Shown: positions 10,745-22,230 of the stretch, in pieces
How the letters are laid out: every line of letters begins with the position of its first letter
Numbering within the stretch: position 1 is the stretch's first letter
From: Pyropia yezoensis
Taxonomy: Eukaryota; Rhodophyta; Bangiophyceae; Bangiales; Bangiaceae
DNA: 64,000 nucleotides
NCBI GenBank assembly: GCA_009829735.1
Contig: CM020619.1
Coordinates: forward strand, 33,892,283-33,956,282
Direction: 5' to 3'
Position numbers and translations under genes: made by a program
Notes under the pieces: generated by a model
Database searches by the model: none
The model's input: only the letters and a program-made list of their open reading frames with translations
What the model was told of the DNA's origin: nothing

Positions 10745-13294
10745 ATGGCGGCTGCGCCGGCTGAGCCGACGGGGCCGCCGGCGTCCGAGCCCGCAACGGT
10801 GCCCGCATCCGGGGAGGACGCGCCACAAGGGAGGCAGCGCCGGTCGCCGCCCTGGTACGCGACCACGGAGCGACCGCTGCCCCCGTTGCACGAGGCTGCC
10901 TGGAGCGGAGGCGTGGCGGTCGTGAGGGCGCTCCTGCACGCAGGCGCGGACCCGAAAGCGACCAATGAGCAGGGCGACACGGCCCTGCACTGGGCGGCGG
11001 CTGCTGGAGACGTTGCATCGGTTCGTGCGCTGGTGGCGGCAGGCGCGAGCGTGGCCGCTGCGTCCACGTGGCTCACAGGAAGGAGTCTTTTCCGCGCGCA
11101 CTATAGCGGCTTCTTGGCTCTTCACTGGGCGGCCAGCAGCGGGGACGTGCCGACATTGGTGGCACTCATAGAGGCAGGCACACCCGTGGGCGCTTCCACG
11201 GATAGTGGGTTCACCGCCCTGCACTTTGCAGCTGTAGGTGGCGACGCGGCAGCCATCCATTCGCTGCTCGATGTGGGGGCGGACGTCGCGGCCTCCACCA
11301 CTATTGGGGAAGCGCCATTGCACTTTGCGGCATACAGCGGGAGTGTGGCAGCAGTACATGCTTTGTTGTCTGCCGGCGCGAATGTGGGCGCGTGTACCAC
11401 GCACGGGCTGACCGCGCTGCACATGGCGGGCAGGGGCGACGGTGATGCGGTTGTTCGGGCACTGTTGGGCGCGGGAGCCTCCGTGGAGTCGACAACCACC
11501 GGATTCCCGCCTGTTGTATACTCTCCGTACATGGAATCAATGCTCGCTGCCGACCAGGTTCACACAGGTACAGGGCACTTTGATGGCACCACGCCCCTCC
11601 ACTGTGCCTCGGGCTGTGGCAATACCGCCGCGGTACAGAGGCTGCTAGAGGCGGGCGCCATGGTGGGGGCTGCGACCAGCAACGGTGGGACGGCGCTTCA
11701 CGAGGCGGGGCGCAGTGGCTGCGCCGCCGCGATACAGACGCTGCTGGACGCGGGCGCCATGGTGGGGGCTGCGAACGAGGACGGGTGGACGGCGCTGCAC
11801 GAGGCGGGGCGCATTGGCAGCGCCGCCGCAGTGCAGACGCTGCTGGACGCGGGTGCCATGGTGGGGGCTGAGAACAAGGACGGGCAGACGGCGCTGCAAG
11901 AGGCGGGATGCAGTGGGAGCGCCGCCGCGGTGCAGATGCTGCTGGAGGCGGGTGCAATGGTGGGGGCTGCGGACAAGGACGGGCGGACGGCGCTGCACGA
12001 GGCGGGGCGCAAAGGTTGTGCTGCCACGGTGCAGACGCTGCTGGACGCGGGCGCCATGGTGGGGGCTGCGAACAGCTACGGTGAGACGGCGCTGCACGAG
12101 GCTGGGGGCAGTGGGAGCGCCGCCGCGGTGCAGACGCTGCTGGACGCGGGCGCCATGGTGGGGGCTGCGACGAACAATGGGAGGACAGCGCTGCACGCAG
12201 CGGCGTCGGTTCCTTGGGGCCGTTGCGCGCTTGTTTCGCTGTGTGAAGCAGGCGCGAGCTGTGAAGCTCGGGATGTCCTTGGTCGGGCGCCGCTTCATTT
12301 GGCTGCTGAGGTCGGCGAGACGTTGGTCGTCGCCGCTCTTGTCTCGTACACTTCTTGCGTACCAAGTGGCGACGATGGCGGCAGTCCTGCCAAAGCGCCC
12401 CATGCTATGGCACTGGACTGTGCGACCCAGCCATCCGGCGTTGGTGTGAATGCCATAGACAACGATGGGCAGACGCCGCTTCACTACGCCGCCTTTAAGG
12501 GGTACACAGACGTGGTGTCCCTGCTTCTCCACCACGGAGCTCACCCTGCGGCGGTGAACGTTTTGGGCCTAACGCCCCTCTACATTGCTGCCTCACTCGG
12601 CCACGAGGCCATTGTGGACCAACTGGGCCCTGAGCAGCCTGCAAAGGCGGTGAGCACGCCTCTTCATGGCGCCGCCTTGCACGGGCGGGTGGCACTGTTT
12701 GACAAACCGCAGCTGCGTCCGTTCTTGCTGGACGAGGACGCGACGGGCAACACGGCGCTGCACCTGGCCGCCAGCGCAGTCGACGCTGCCGCTGTGAGTG
12801 CACTCGTGCGCCTCGGGGCCGACGTGAACCGGCGCAACGAGGACGGCGACACGCCCCTGGACGGGGCGGTGGCGTGGCTGGACCGCCAATTGCAAAACGC
12901 CGAGAACGACAACACCCTGCCGTCGGTGCGCAAAGACGTTGTCCGCCGCCTGCGGGGCGCGGCGACCGGCCAGCTGGTGGTGCAGGGGCAGCGGGGCACG
13001 CCAATCGACCTGCCGGGCGTGCCGGAGCGGGTGTGCCGCAAGCTCGAGGACTTTCGGGCGGTGGTCCTGTGCTTCTTGACCGCCGGCGTGCATGTGCGCG
13101 GCCTGGGCGGTAACGGTCTGCTGCGCCACACGGGCGCGCGGCAGCTGTGCCTGCGCATCATCCGGGGGGCGGACGGGTTTGGGCCGCGGCAGTTTGCCCA
13201 CCTGGCAATCACTGGGCGGGTAGAGCGGGCGGCGGCCGAGGACGAACAGCAGAGAGGGCGGCGTCGGCGTTGGCGCGGCGGCCGAGCTCCTTAA
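10745..13294 (+). CDS. Ankyrin-repeat protein, copy 1 (849 aa)
   Basis: The start is placed at ATG 10745 (MetAlaAlaAlaProAlaGlu). Both paralogues are aligned from this codon, and the upstream frame is low complexity. Residues about 45-290 hold divergent ankyrin repeats (for example LHEAAWSGGVAVVRALLHAG and TALHWAAAAGD). Residues about 295-480 hold five near-identical 33-residue repeats of the type TALHEAGRSGSAAAVQTLLD, encoded by a 99-base tandem repeat at about 11.65-12.18 kb. More divergent ankyrins follow (PLHYAAFKGYTDVVSLLLHHG). A non-ankyrin tail of about 120 residues contains LPGVPERVCRKLEDFRAVVL and is nearly identical in copy 2. Ankyrin repeats bind protein partners; no catalytic domain is visible. 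It faces a minus-strand locus. Not recognised as a named gene. Confidence 0.85.
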   Translation: MAAAPAEPTGPPASEPATVPASGEDAPQGRQRRSPPWYATTERPLPPLHEAAWSGGVAVVRALLHAGADPKATNEQGDTALHWAAAAGDVASVRALVAAGASVAAASTWLTGRSLFRAHYSGFLALHWAASSGDVPTLVALIEAGTPVGASTDSGFTALHFAAVGGDAAAIHSLLDVGADVAASTTIGEAPLHFAAYSGSVAAVHALLSAGANVGACTTHGLTALHMAGRGDGDAVVRALLGAGASVESTTTGFPPVVYSPYMESMLAADQVHTGTGHFDGTTPLHCASGCGNTAAVQRLLEAGAMVGAATSNGGTALHEAGRSGCAAAIQTLLDAGAMVGAANEDGWTALHEAGRIGSAAAVQTLLDAGAMVGAENKDGQTALQEAGCSGSAAAVQMLLEAGAMVGAADKDGRTALHEAGRKGCAATVQTLLDAGAMVGAANSYGETALHEAGGSGSAAAVQTLLDAGAMVGAATNNGRTALHAAASVPWGRCALVSLCEAGASCEARDVLGRAPLHLAAEVGETLVVAALVSYTSCVPSGDDGGSPAKAPHAMALDCATQPSGVGVNAIDNDGQTPLHYAAFKGYTDVVSLLLHHGAHPAAVNVLGLTPLYIAASLGHEAIVDQLGPEQPAKAVSTPLHGAALHGRVALFDKPQLRPFLLDEDATGNTALHLAASAVDAAAVSALVRLGADVNRRNEDGDTPLDGAVAWLDRQLQNAENDNTLPSVRKDVVRRLRGAATGQLVVQGQRGTPIDLPGVPERVCRKLEDFRAVVLCFLTAGVHVRGLGGNGLLRHTGARQLCLRIIRGADGFGPRQFAHLAITGRVERAAAEDEQQRGRRRRWRGGRAP
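11648..12185 (+). repeat. 99-base tandem repeat array (five ankyrin units), copy 1
   Basis: Five in-frame 99-base units each encode one 33-residue ankyrin repeat with the core GCGCTGCACGAGGCGGGGCG. Several positions vary between units (GCATTGGC, AAAGGTTGTG, GGCAGTGGGA). The same unit is expanded to fourteen copies in the paralogue at 24.66-26.08 kb. Confidence 0.85.
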
Positions 13295-16200
13295 GGGGGC
13301 GCATGTCGCCGGGTTCCCGAGCCGCGTGACCTGCATGAAAGTGCTTGAGATTTCTTTGTTGACGGCATCCGCTCGCGCCGCGGGGTGCAGTACCCACAGC
13401 TGGCCCCCCTGCACAGACGAAAAATCGCCGCCTGGGTGCATCATCCACCTATCAAACCCCCCCATGCCCCCCCATACCCCGCCCGACCCACTGTCTGCCT
13501 CCCACCCACGTCTAGTACAACTGGTCGGGGCGACAGCAGCAGCCACAACTGTCAACGCGTTCACCACCCCCACCATAAAGAGAATCGCCGCCTCCCCCCC
13601 CTTCCCCAAGTCGCCTCCCTCCGCAGCGAGCGGCTTCGGTAGCCCAGCCACCGTCAACACGAAATCCGACTGCGTAGAGCGCCGCCAACGCAACTGCCGC
13701 AGGCAGACAGCCGTTGACAATGGCTACCACCCCTCCGCCTTCCCCCCGCTCCGGCACTCGCGCCGCTGCGGTCCAAACCATGAAAAGGGTCGGGCGGGCG
13801 CGCCGGACGGTCATGCGACCCCAACTCAGTGCCACCGCCTCCTCTTCATCCGCCCTCCAGCTGCCAAGAGTGCTACCATGATGGCTGGCAGAGGCCGCCG
13901 TGGACGCGTGGGTGCCCCTCGGTGGTGCATCGCTGCCCGCGAGGTGGGAAGGAGGCCCCTAACGACCGTGGTGGCATCTGCGCCGCGTAGGCGGGGGTAC
14001 TCGACTTGAGGGAAGGCGCGGCACGGCGCCAAGCCACCTCGCCACACGCGGCGGAAGTAGGGTCAGTTCCGCCACGGAGTGACCGCCGCGGTGGCGCCGT
14101 CAAACCACCTGCCCGAAAGGACGGCCGTGCGCGGTCGCGGCGCACACCTCATAGCGCTCCCCATCACACGCAGCAGCCGGCAGGAGGGCGCGCGCGCGGG
14201 GCACGACGGGACGGCGGCGATACGCACGCGGCGTCGGCGGTGGCGCCCAACGCCACACCACCGTGCCCGGCGGACGCGAACGGGGCGGTGCGCGGCGGCG
14301 AGGGCGGCACACCCATCGGGACACTGAAGACCAAGGAAAAACCGCCGCCGTGACCGCGCACAAAAGCTGCCCGGACGGCGACGCGCACGCACGCCAACGG
14401 CCTCGACGTGGCACAAACGGATTCGCCGCCCGCCCTCCAGGCCGTCTTGGCAGGCGCGGCCGCCTCGGGGACCACGCCCGCAGCCCTCCTCAACAGTGTG
14501 CACACCTCACAGGGGAAGGCCACCGGATGTATGGAAGAAGGTGGGGAGACAGAATAGGGTGGCGGAAGGGAGGGCGTGCGTCATCGCCGGCCGAGCTCAT
14601 ATCACATCGCGTCGCCGCATGCGGCAGCAGCAGCAAAGGAGGCACGCACAGGTGCGGGGGCAGAGGCGGGAGGAAACGCGGAGGGAGGGCGGGGGGTGCG
14701 ACGGCGGTGGTGGCAGTGACGGTCACGGCGGCCATGGCGGCCGGCGACGGCAACGGCAGCAGGCAACGTGCGGTGGGCTGCAATCAGCGGGCCGTGACCA
14801 GCGGCGGCAGCGGCAGCGGCGCTCACTTCCCGTGCACCACGAGCGAGTGATGACCACGAGGCGGGCGGCGGCAAAGGGGGTTTGCCGAGCAGGCTCCGCT
14901 GCCGCCGCGGCGACGGGGAAGCACTCACTGTCGCTGGCCGCCGCGCAGCGATTCGTCCCCCCTCCCCTCCCCTACGGACCGAAGCTACACCCCGGGGAAG
15001 CGCGCGGGCAAAGGGATACCAAGCAGAGCAGTCGTTGGTGGACTCGCTCGCATCATCCGCCTCGTCAATGACGGGATTGAAGAGTTGGCAACCGCGGCGC
15101 CGCCGCCACGACCGCAACCGCCGCCCCCGCCGCAACCGCCGCCCCCGCCGCAACCGCCGTCGCCGCTGCTGCCGCCGTCGCCACCACTGTCATTTGACGG
15201 AGTTAGATGGGCCGACAACGCCGCCGCCCTGCAGTCAGTGACGAGAGGCCCGCGTGACCGCAAGTATCCGCGGCGCGCACCAAATAAAGGCCACGCCCTT
15301 GCAGTGGGTGCGCTTGCACGTTTACGCCAACCCATCGCCACCACCGACGCATCCCCCGCTGCGCTCAGCAGCGGCCACGCATTGGCAGGGGCTCGTCCAA
15401 CACGCTGTCCGAGTTGGCGTTGGGGTCGGGCGTGCCAGAAAAGCACCGCCCGCGGCGCACACCGCGCGGCAGGAGGGACGGCGTCAGCCGGCAGCTCCGG
15501 ATGGACAGACTCGGACCGGCCAACAGCCATGGCCGTCGCTGCCACCGTCAGGCAGAGGGCGTGGCGTCATCGAGGGCCGCGTGGTAAAAGAGAGAGACCC
15601 AAGAAGCGCGCGAGACAGCGTGCCTGCGTGCCCGTGCATCGGCACGTCCACTGCCTCCACCGCTCAATCCTTGACCAGCTTTTGGCCGTTGCAATGAAGC
15701 GCGGCAAGCGGCCGCATACACTACAGCACGCGGCGCTGCGAGAGCGGCGACCGCCGCCATCGACGACGCGGACTGGCCAGCTGCTGCGGACTCAAAACGA
15801 CATGGGCATGCCCGCCACCAGCCCCGCCCCAACGGCATCATTACCAGGCGGAAAGTGAGCGCCGGAGAGGGCGGGCAGGTAGATAAGCAGGTTGATAATG
15901 GCGATCGTGCTCTTGCTGCGATCCATGGCAGCAACATGCCCATCTGGGAACGCGACACAATGCACACACCGCCGTGAGAAAAATATAGACCCACGGTCCG
16001 TCAGGTGATGGAGGACGTCCTGTCGTCGCCGATACGAAGCTAGCGGCCGCCCAGTGTCACTCGCCGGCCGGCGCCGCCACCGACGAGTCGGCCGTGGCAA
16101 TCAAAAACGGTGACCGACGTGACCTCGCGGTCGCCACGCGGCAGCGAGGCGGCAGACGCCATCCCCACCGGGAGCCAGTACCCGAAAAAGAAAGTGAGGG

Positions 16201-18204
16201 AAACCTCCCAGATATCGACAACCCGGTCCACCCGCTGACAGACGATGACAACAGCCCCGGTCCATGAGAAAAGACGTGCGCAACTTGCACGTGGGGGAAG
16301 AGTGGGGCACCCTCTCCCACGGGGAATGGCCACGCGGCGCAAGGCCAGCCGCCCACAGCTCAACAGCGCCCCACGCGTCGTGCGCACCACGCAGCAGCGG
16401 AAGAGGCACAGCTGCGGTGGCGGCGGTGGCATCGCTGCCGCGTCGGTGTGCACGACGGGGCGGCCGCCCCCACACCGGACCGGGCGGGGATCAGCAGCAC
16501 CACGAGCCCGCCCACCGCTGCGGCAGTCGCCACCGCTAGCCGTCGCTGCAATCACCATCGTTTGCCTTAGCGGCGGTCACCATCGCTTGCCGTAGCGGCG
16601 GTCACCACCGCACTCGTCATGAGAAGAAGGCGCTGAAAGCGGCCAGATTCTACATCGCGCCCGCGCAACGGCTGCCTCCCGCGTGAGTGGTGATGACGGG
16701 GAGGAATTTGACGGCGGAGGGCAGACCAGGTGGCCCACGCCGGCCTGAAATCACCATTGATGCCGTTCCAGCAACCCGTTAGAGCCTCCGGTACAACCGT
16801 GGCGCAGGGGAGCATCCTCACCGCCATATCCGCCGTGCCTGTCGCGCCCTTTAGGGCGGCCACATCTGACATAGCCGCCTCAATGGCGGCGAGAATGGGG
16901 GTGCCGCGCTCGCGGGCGCCCGCGTGGGTCCACGACGGCACGCCACCCACCACCACCCCACTGGCCGGGATGACTCCCGCCCGCAGGCGACCACAGGCAC
17001 CGTCGACATGGTCCACCGCCAGCAGGCGCAGCAGCGCCTCCATGCCGTGAGGCGACCTCCACGAAGAAAGCGTGCCGACCGCAGCGACAGAGGCCCCGTC
17101 GCCCGTCGGCACAGACGTACCCGGTGCCGCCGCGGACCCCGCGAGGCAGAGGCGGCACCAGCCAGCGGCCCAGGCCCCCTCCTTCGCCCGAAGGGGAGGC
17201 AGCAGCGGCCGTTGCATCCCGCGCAGCAGCCACGCCCGCAGCTACCACGTCCGCCTGTCCGGTCAATGCCAGGCGAGGCGGAATTTCAGCTTCCCCACCG
17301 CCAACGATGCCGTCACCGTCAGCAGGACACCGCCCCGGCCGACACTACCGCGTTTGAGCAGCAGACTCGAGAAGGGAGGTTAGGAGGGCCGTCATAGACC
17401 GTCAGATGCAGCACGACGGCGGAAAGGGAGGGCGGCCGTCGCCGCCAACGGGGGAGGGGACAACCGCGGCCGCTGCCGCTTGGACCGCTCACCTCACCAG
17501 CCTGCCGAACGATACGCGTCGGCGCCCCCTCCAGCGCAAGCAGCGCATCGACCACGTCTTTCGCACCCACGTCCGCAGCCATATATAGGCTGGTGAAACC
17601 CCCATGTCGCATAGCATTGACGTTCGCGTGGTGCTGGATGAGGTCCCACAATGAAGGGGAAAGAGGTCGCGGGAGTACCCGTCGCCGTCTTGCCCAGCCG
17701 CCCCCCCCCCTCCCTCTTCAGGTCGTTGCAGCCGCCACCCCCCGCCCCCTCCCCTTCCCAGCAGCCCCCCCGCCATTGGCTGGAGCCGGCACCCCCCTCC
17801 CCCCCCTCCCGTTCCCAGCAGCCCCCCCGCCATTGGCTGGAGCCGGCACTGGAGCCGGCACCCCCCTCCCCGCCATTGGCTGGAGCCGGCACCCCCCTCC
17901 CCCCCCTCCCCTTCCCAGCAGCCCCCCCGCCATTGGCTGGAGCCGGCACCCCCCTCCCCCCCCTCCCCTTCCCAGCAGCCCCCCCGCCACGCGTCGCCAA
18001 CATTAACGCTACCGCCACCATCATCGCCGCAACAACCGCAGCGACCACCACCAGTCGGTGCAGCCGCCGGCATCCCCCACGGCCGCGACCAGCACCGACA
18101 GGACCGCCACGTTCGCGAAGGCAGCGAAAGCCGACCTATGCACCAAACACGAAGTAGCCAAGCTGTGAGGATAGGTGAGATACTTGTAGTTCAATTGCCA
18201 GCAT
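13295..18204 (-). CDS. Probable multi-exon or decayed membrane-protein gene, copy 1
   Basis: This is a minus-strand locus, convergent with ankyrin copy 1. Its exon structure is unresolved. Support comes from comparison with copy 2 (27192-31042). The likely ATG at 18204 has a matching context in both copies. A Val/Ala-rich hydrophobic segment lies near 18.03 kb. One ankyrin-like stretch at 17.65-17.53 kb (LIQHHANVNAMRHGG, then LYMAADVGAKDVVDALLA) ends at a GTGAGC donor shared with copy 2. Further conserved stretches are LALTGQADVVAAG near 17.27 kb, VDHVDGACGRLRAG near 17.0 kb, a segment WEVSLTFFFGYWLPVGMA near 16.2 kb, and FMVGVVNALTVVAAAV near 13.57 kb. Frames shift between these, which means introns or decay. 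It could be a receptor or channel, but no family is recognised. A minisatellite invades the 5' part. Confidence 0.35.
17740..17992. repeat. Minisatellite with CCATTGGC units
   Basis: Four copies of CCATTGGCTGGAGCCGGCAC, each followed by C-rich sequence and mostly by TTCCCAGCAGC, are spaced about 40-60 bases apart. The array is inside the minus-strand locus of copy 1 and absent from the equivalent place in copy 2 (about 30.8 kb). Each unit carries an inverted CCAAT-like box (GCCAATGG on the minus strand). Confidence 0.75.
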
Positions 18205-19970
18205 CGAGCGAAAGGGAAGCCAACAGCTTGAAAAAAGTCACCGAAAAGCCGGACAAAAGAGCATCATCTAAACGCCAGGGCCAGTCCGAGAGGCGCCGGA
18301 ATGCAAGGGCACCGGTGAGGGCGCCGCCACTCGCCGACAGATGCTCGGTCCAAGTCTAGCTGCTGAAGAAGGCGGCGGAGATCATCCACCAGGTCGGGGA
18401 CGGGGGGGCATGCTACCCACGCGTGGGACGCTCGTTGATCTGCTCGGGCGCCAGCCAGCCACCGTGGGCGTACGACCGTCGCTGGCCATCTGCATAGCGC
18501 TGCTGAGTTCGCCCCTTCATCGTGCATCAGGGATGGGATAGCGAAGGCCAAAAGCGTGGGCGAAAGCGTTGGTCCGCGCCTGTTGTGGGATGCCGCGGCC
18601 GAGGACTCTGCTACTGTCTCTGCATGAGCGCGCGCTTTACATGCTGACGCTTCGGCGATCGCCTCACTGAAAGGGTCACAAGCAACCTGGGCCGCGATTC
18701 AATCGTGGCTGGCTGGGAGCGGGTGGGGGGGGTTGCGAAGCGCGGCGCCCCAGCGTCGACCCTTGAATTTGTTCCACCCCGATCGGTCGGATCTTCGCCG
18801 TTGACCAGCGCGCCCCCCGCCCCTCACTGACCGCGCTACACCAGCGATAATGATAAATGCGCATGCTGCGAATGCGCGAGTGGGGCGTCTCGCCCCCTGC
18901 CTATCGTTACAGGCTTTGGTGGGCCGCCCGGTGGGCGGCCCTCTCCCAATGTCGCTGAGGTGGCAGCCGGGAACTATCGCCCCCACCTTCGCCGCCCACC
19001 TCCCCCCCCCCCGCCAGCAACGGGGCAGGGCTATGAAGCTGCAAGGTGGATGCACCGCTCACGACCAGCTGGTAGGGCGATGTCCCTCCTGTCTGGGGGA
19101 AACACTGACACTGACGCTGACGACGAGAACAGTCACGTGACGTTTCAAAGTGGAAACTCTATCATCTTGCCACATTCGAAACTACGTTTCAGGTATCCTA
19201 CTTTTCATTCGTACTCGCTATTTCGTTCGCATGGTGCGGCTCCCGCTCTTGGGATGGCCGTGGGACCGTGTCCCTCCCGTCAAGCGCCGCGCCACGTCGC
19301 CGCCGCCGGCTGGGACGCGCGGCCGGTGGCGCGGCTGTACTCTTCCAGTGGCCCCTGCTGGCCACGCGACCCGCGGGGGGTACCTACATCACGTGCGGCA
19401 CCGCCGCTGCCACCGCCTGTGCGAGCCGCTGTGACCGCGGTGGCGGTGGCGGCGGTGGTGGTGGCACCGGCGGCGGCGACAGCCGCAGCGGCGGCGCAAC
19501 GGCAGGGGGTGGCGGCAGCGGGGGCGGCGGCATCGTCCGCGGGGGTGGCGGCTGGTGGTCCCAGCGGCTGGCCGCCACGCTCGCCCTCTCTACCCCCGCG
19601 TGGCCAGGGGGCAGCCGCCTCTGCTTGTCTCGGTCGTCGATGCGCACCACGCCGTGGTTGCTACTCACGGGCGGGGCGCTGCCCACTGTGGGCGTCGGCT
19701 GGGGGGGGGGGGGGGGGGGGGGCAGGGTGCGCGCGGGTGCGTACAAAGAGAGGGGTCGGCGGCAACGGCGACGGCGGGCGCCGGCGACGGCGGCGACGGT
19801 GGCAAGGACAGCGACGACGGTGGCGGTGGTGGCGGCAGCGGCTTCCCACCCCCACCGCCCCCCCCCCTCGCGCGCTGCGGTGGCCTGCCCACCGGGTGGC
19901 CGCACCCACGCGCAGCCTGCACGGCGACGGCGTCCGGGGGGGGGGGTGCCGCGGGTGTTTGCCCGCGCTG
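18205..19970. other. Right part of duplicated module, copy 1
   Basis: The sequence is collinear with about 31.04-32.35 kb. Shared blocks include GGCTGGGAGCGGG with GCGCGGCGCCCCAGC (18712 and about 31550) and CTCTGCTTGTCTCG (about 19620 and 32070). An AT-richer patch at about 19.09-19.24 kb has no counterpart in copy 2. A short frame around the CTCTGCTTGTCTCG block (plus strand, PLLVSVVDAHHAVV against PLLVSTTDADHVWM) is partly conserved. I cannot build a gene from it. Confidence 0.4.
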
Positions 19971-22230
19971 CCGCCGCCGCGGCGGCGGGTGGACGACACG
20001 GTCCAAGGGCGCCGGGTCCCGTCACCGGGCGGCGCCCTGCGTCGGCGGCGGCGACCACGGGGCGGCGATGCATGGAGCTGACGCCGCGCGCGCGCGGGGG
20101 GGGGGGGGGGGGGGGGGGTGGGGGGAGGGAAGGGGGTGGCGGCCACTGCACGGCACCTGGGCGGTGGTAGTGCTGGCCGCCACCTGTGTGCCAACAGGGC
20201 GCCCCCCCCCCCCCCCCCCCCCCGCGCGGTCCAGTCCCTGCTTGACGGCAGCGGCGGCGGCGGCAGCGGCGGCGGCGGCGGCGGGGCACCGGCCCCGGCT
20301 GTCCCGCCGGTCTCCACGACAGTCCCCTGGGGCGGCCGGGCGCCGCTGCGCCCCCCCGGTGGGCGCACTGTGCGCCCCCTTGGGGCTGCGGCGGCGGTGG
20401 CGCGGCGGCGGCGGCGGCGGCGGCGGATCCACCCCCGCCCGCCCGCCCGCCATGCCTTGCTTGCTCCGCCCCCCCCCCCTGCCGGCCGCCGCGGCGCGCA
20501 CCGCGGCGCGCCGCCTGGCCGGCGGGCGGGCAGGTGGGCGGGCGGACGGGCAGGCGGGCAGGCGGGCGGGTGGCCCCCCCCCGTGTGCGCCCCCCCCCCA
20601 CCCCCGCCGTGGCGGGTGGCGACCCGCTGTGGCCGGCCGGCCGGCCGGCCGGCCGGCGGGGACCCCGCAGCGCCGTCGGGGGACCCCCGCCGCGCGCCGC
20701 CGTGCCCGGCTTCCGCCCGCCGCGCGCACGTCGGCGCCTGTGCGGGGGGGGGGGTCCGCCGTCGGAGAGGGGGGGGGGGGGGGGGGGGGGGGCGGCGGAG
20801 AGGGCACTGCTGCTGCTCTTCCTTTTTTGTCATTTTTTTTTTTTGTTTTTTTTTTTTTTTGTCCCCAACGGCGGGGGTGGTGGCCGGCAGCGCCGGCGGC
20901 GGCCACGCCGCCGCGTCCCCCCCCACGCCGGCAGGGGGGGGCGGCGCCGACGTCCATTGGGGCGTGAACAACCCCCGCATGGGGTTGGGGTGGGGCTGAG
21001 CCCCGCGCGCGGCCGTACGGCGCGCGGCCATGCGCCCACCACCCCCACGGTGCGCCCGCCCCCCACACGCCACGCCCCCCCCGCCCCCCCCCCCGCCCGC
21101 CGCGGCGCGGGGGGGGGTGCGCCCCCCCCCCCCCCCCCCCCCCCCCAACAACAAGGACAACAACAGCGGAAAAGAGAGCGGGGCGGCTCCAGCCGGCGGG
21201 AGGAGTGTTTTGGCCCGGTCGTGCCCGCCGGTGCGCGCCGCGCCCGCGGAGCAGGGCGCTGGTGGCCACTCGTCGGGTCGACCCCCGCACCCGCAAAGCG
21301 GGTCCGACGCCCCAGTGCCCCCCCGCCATCGCCCCTTTCTTCCCGCGCTGTGGACGGTGGCCCCCGTCTTTTTCCGCCGCCCCACCTCGCGCGCCTCCCC
21401 CCCCCCGCCGCGCGCCCCCACAACCAGTACGGGCGCTGGGCCATCGGGCGGCGCAACGGTAAAGTGCCGACGGCGGACGCGCGGCGCTGCGCGCCACGAG
21501 TGCCCCGCCCCACCCGCCTCACCCGCCGCGATGCGGGTGCGGGCCGGCCCCCGCGGGCGTCGTCAGCAGCCGCCGCTGCCGCCGCCGCCACCACCGAGGC
21601 CCTCTCTAGGCGGACGCGCCCACTCGGCACGCCCGTGCCCCCCCCCCCCCCCGGGGGAACGTTGCGGACGCGCCCGCCTGCTCTCCCCCCCCTGGCCTCC
21701 ACATCCACAACGCGCCCATCCCATCCACCCACCTCCTCAGCGCACACGGAGCAGCGGGGGTGTCGGGGAAAAAAAAAAAAAAAAAGGGGTGCCCGATGAG
21801 CGGGGTGACCTGGCGGGAGCGCCCGTCGGGGGGGAGCCTACCCTCCCATGGACTTTGGTGCCACAACGGCGGCGGCGGTGGGGGCGGCAGCGGCGGTGGC
21901 GGCGGCGGCGGCGGCGGTGGCGGCAGTGGCAGCGGCAGCGGCGACCGTGGGCCGCGCGTCGAGGCGCACCACCTCCAGGCGCGCGGGCGTGACCACAAGG
22001 CGTGCCCACCAGGCCGAGGAGGCGGCGGCCGGGAGGGGGGGGGGGGGGGGGGCAGGGGGGGACGCTTGTCGCCAATGCCACCTGCATTGTCCACCTGCGA
22101 CTGCGGCGGGGGGGGGGCGCGGGCGGCGTACGGCAGGCACCCCCGGCGCGCCACGCAGGGACCCAGCCGCGGTAGGGGGGCGGCCAGCGGCAATAGGTGC
22201 GCGGGTGGCGGAGCAACCGAAGGAAGAACC
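19971..22230. other. Low-complexity spacer between module copies
   Basis: The stretch is made of G runs (near 20097-20118), C runs (20203-20222), a (CCGG)n run near 20635-20655, T-rich blocks at 20823-20860 and an A17-type run near 21770. Very long open frames on several frames at once are a consequence of missing AT-rich stop codons. I see no domain or gene. Confidence 0.55.

Noticed and set aside
13295-18204. Reading the minus-strand locus as a TRP-type ankyrin channel
   Set aside because: Only one ankyrin-like stretch and scattered hydrophobic segments are visible, with no pore or S6 signature, so the family name would be a guess.
19384-21497. Open frames of 400-590 codons on both strands in the spacer
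   Set aside because: They come from G/C homopolymers and lack of AT-rich stops. The products are poly-Pro/Gly/Ala/Arg with no fold.
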